This document shows, one piece after another, positions 34,083 through 35,182 of a stretch of DNA of 35,182 nt. The stretch comes from DATFLL01 sp035267785 (GTDB lineage Bacteria; Pseudomonadota; Gammaproteobacteria; DATFLL01): contig DATFLL010000032.1 in NCBI GenBank assembly GCA_035267785.1, forward strand, positions 1-35,182. The letters run 5' to 3'. Numbering within the stretch: position 1 is the stretch's first letter; each line of letters starts with the position of its first letter. Under the pieces are notes generated by a model. That model was not told the origin of the DNA and searched no databases. It saw only the letters and a list, made by a program, of their open reading frames with translations. A program made the translations under genes and the position numbers.

Positions 34083-34982
34083 ATGACCGCGGCCCCACTC
34101 ATGAGCAAACCGCATCGAGATACGATCTTCGTCGAAGACGCCGAGGTGCTCGCGCACCAGGCCTTCGAGGGCGATCAATACGTCCTGCGCGTGCAGGCGC
34201 CGAAGATGGCCGCGAGCGCCCGGCCGGGCAGCTTCGCGCACCTGCGCTGCGATCCGCTGCTGCCCATGCGCCGGCCGCTCTCCATCATGCGCGTGGATGC
34301 CCGCGCGGGCTGGGTGGAGTTCCTCTACAAGGCCCTGGGCGAGGGCACGCGCCTGCTCGCCCAACGCGAGGTCGGTGAGACGGTCAGCACCCTGGGGCCG
34401 ATCGGCCGCCCCTTCGAGGCGCGCCTGGAGCGCCCGCGGCCGCTGCTCATCGGCGGCGGCGTCGGCATCCCGCCCATGGTGTTCCTGACCGACAGCCTGC
34501 GCGCGATCAAGGGGGCCTATCGGCCGTTGGTCATCATGGGCTCGGAGGTCCCGTTCCCCTTCACGGCCCGGCCCTCGCAGATCGTGGTACCGGGGATCCC
34601 GGAGGGGACGATCGCCGCGATGCCGCTGCTCGAGGACTGGGGTATCGCCAGCCGCCTGGCGAGCCTGCAGGGCTATCCCGGCTGCTTCGAAGGCTACGTC
34701 ACCGATCTCGCGCGCCATTGGCTGGACGCCCTGACCCCGGATCAACGCGCCGAAGTCGAAGTCTTCGCCTGCGGCCCGCACCCCATGCTCGAGGCGGTGG
34801 CGCGCCTGGCCGCCGAATACCGGCTGCCCTGTCAGGTCTCGCTGGAGGAGTTCATGGCCTGCGCGGTGGGCGGCTGCGCCGGCTGCGTGGTGGAAGTCCA
34901 GACCGAACAGGGACCGGCCATGAAGCGGGTCTGCGTCGACGGGCCCGTGTTCGATGCGCGCACGGTGTTTCCCGCCGCTTAG
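34083..34982 (+). CDS. Dihydroorotate dehydrogenase electron-transfer subunit-like flavoprotein (PyrK-like)
   Basis: 299 residues from ATG 34083; ATG 34101 (MSKPHRD) is equally possible, as neither has a Shine-Dalgarno. Ferredoxin-reductase fold: the FAD motif RRPLSIMRV (residues 63-71), the NAD-binding LLIGGGVGIPPMVFL (121-135), a further CGPHPML, and a C-terminal [2Fe-2S] site with Cys260, Cys265, Cys268 and Cys284 in C-x4-C-x2-C-x15-C spacing, as in PyrK. PyrK passes electrons from dihydroorotate oxidation in PyrD type 1B to NAD. No pyrD is in the window; it may lie just beyond 35182. Its place after pyrB-pyrC' supports a pyrimidine role. Related reductases (HydG/sulfhydrogenase gamma type) share this fold. 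Confidence 0.85.
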   Translation: MTAAPLMSKPHRDTIFVEDAEVLAHQAFEGDQYVLRVQAPKMAASARPGSFAHLRCDPLLPMRRPLSIMRVDARAGWVEFLYKALGEGTRLLAQREVGETVSTLGPIGRPFEARLERPRPLLIGGGVGIPPMVFLTDSLRAIKGAYRPLVIMGSEVPFPFTARPSQIVVPGIPEGTIAAMPLLEDWGIASRLASLQGYPGCFEGYVTDLARHWLDALTPDQRAEVEVFACGPHPMLEAVARLAAEYRLPCQVSLEEFMACAVGGCAGCVVEVQTEQGPAMKRVCVDGPVFDARTVFPAA

Positions 34983-34999
34983 CCGCCCCTGCGGGGCGG
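34983..34999. terminator. GC-rich hairpin after the PyrK-like gene
   Basis: CCGCCCC (34983-34989), loop TGC, GGGGCGG (34993-34999): a perfect 7-bp stem starting with the first base after the TAG stop. No T-tract follows on the plus strand; the heptamer array begins at once. The same kind of hairpin occurs next to the heptamers in copy B, so it may be part of the repeat rather than a terminator. Confidence 0.45.
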
Positions 35000-35136
35000 A
35001 GTTGGCAGTTGGCAGTTGGCAGTTGGCAGTTGGCAGTTGGCAGTTGGCAGTTGGCAGTTGGCAGTTGGCAGTTGGCAGTTGGCAGTTGGCAGTAAAAGCT
35101 TTTCTTGGTTCTTTTTTACTGCAAACTGCCGACTGT
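35000..35136. repeat. Heptamer array and palindrome, copy D (13 perfect tandem units)
   Basis: Thirteen identical AGTTGGC units run head to tail from 35000 to 35090. They lead into a hairpin, GCAGTAAAA (35089-35097) with TTTTACTGC (35114-35122), whose loop is AT-rich, followed by degenerate complementary heptamers to about 35136. The left arm is much longer than the right, so it looks like one arm was expanded by slippage. There are no spacers, hence no CRISPR. The last ~45 bases to the window end (35137-35182) hold no recognisable feature. Confidence 0.9.
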
Positions 35137-35182
35137 ACCCGCAGACCAACCAGTAACTGACAGTACAAAGAAAAACCCCCAC

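Noticed and set aside
35000..35090. CRISPR array
   Set aside because: The 7-base units are directly contiguous with no spacers, and no cas gene is near.

Overview
The window looks like the chromosome of a high-GC gammaproteobacterium. Most intergenic distances are short, there are no tRNA or rRNA genes, and I see no transposase, integrase or phage gene. Gene order strongly recalls Pseudomonas aeruginosa PAO1, where (from memory) pyrC'-pyrB-pyrR-ruvX-yqgE-tonB3-gshB-pilG...chpC is followed by rsmE-bioA, metF-sahH and metK-tktA. Codon use and extra genes (a PyrK-like protein, an ApbE/NusG-II/Gx cassette, a SAH riboswitch) suggest a Chromatiales-like sulfur or iron bacterium rather than Pseudomonas; that placement is inference.

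Layout. (1) 1-3596, minus strand: gap (cut by the window edge), tkt and a small uncharacterised gene. (2) 3812-13640, plus strand: a lone PhnD-like periplasmic binding protein; the activated-methyl-cycle genes metK, ahcY (behind a clear SAH riboswitch) and metF; a RimK-type peptide-ligase cassette (zinc protease-like protein, rimK, succinylglutamate desuccinylase-like protein); then bioA and rsmE. (3) 13699-25730, minus strand: the complete Pil-Chp chemosensory system for type IV pili (pilG, pilH, pilI, pilJ, pilK/cheR, chpA, chpB, chpC). (4) 26169-34982, plus strand: gshB, apbE, a NusG-II protein, a Gx-transporter protein, tonB, yqgE, ruvX, pyrR, pyrB, a metal-site-less dihydroorotase (pyrC') and a PyrK-like flavoprotein. 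Many of these genes overlap by 1-4 bases.

Functional themes. MetK makes SAM, AhcY removes SAH and MetF supplies methyl groups, while three SAM users lie in the same window: BioA (amino donor), RsmE and the CheR-type PilK. The Pil-Chp genes control twitching, and the neighbouring TonB resembles the TonB3 linked to twitching in Pseudomonas. The pyr block encodes the PyrB/PyrC' type of aspartate transcarbamoylase.

The most unusual structure is not coding. Four intergenic gaps (after ahcY, after bioA, after pyrC', after pyrK) each hold a long imperfect palindrome built from degenerate 7-base units (consensus AGTTGGC, with outer GTGAGGG units in two of them), sharing a pyrimidine-rich loop edge. 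A fifth gap (metK-ahcY) holds an analogous palindrome made of different, 8-9-base ACACAGAG-type units. Two arms that lie 26 kb apart on opposite strands match at 30 of 31 bases, and the last copy has 13 perfect heptamers in tandem. This looks like a dispersed, possibly mobile or copy-number-variable hairpin family and is the best candidate here for something poorly described.
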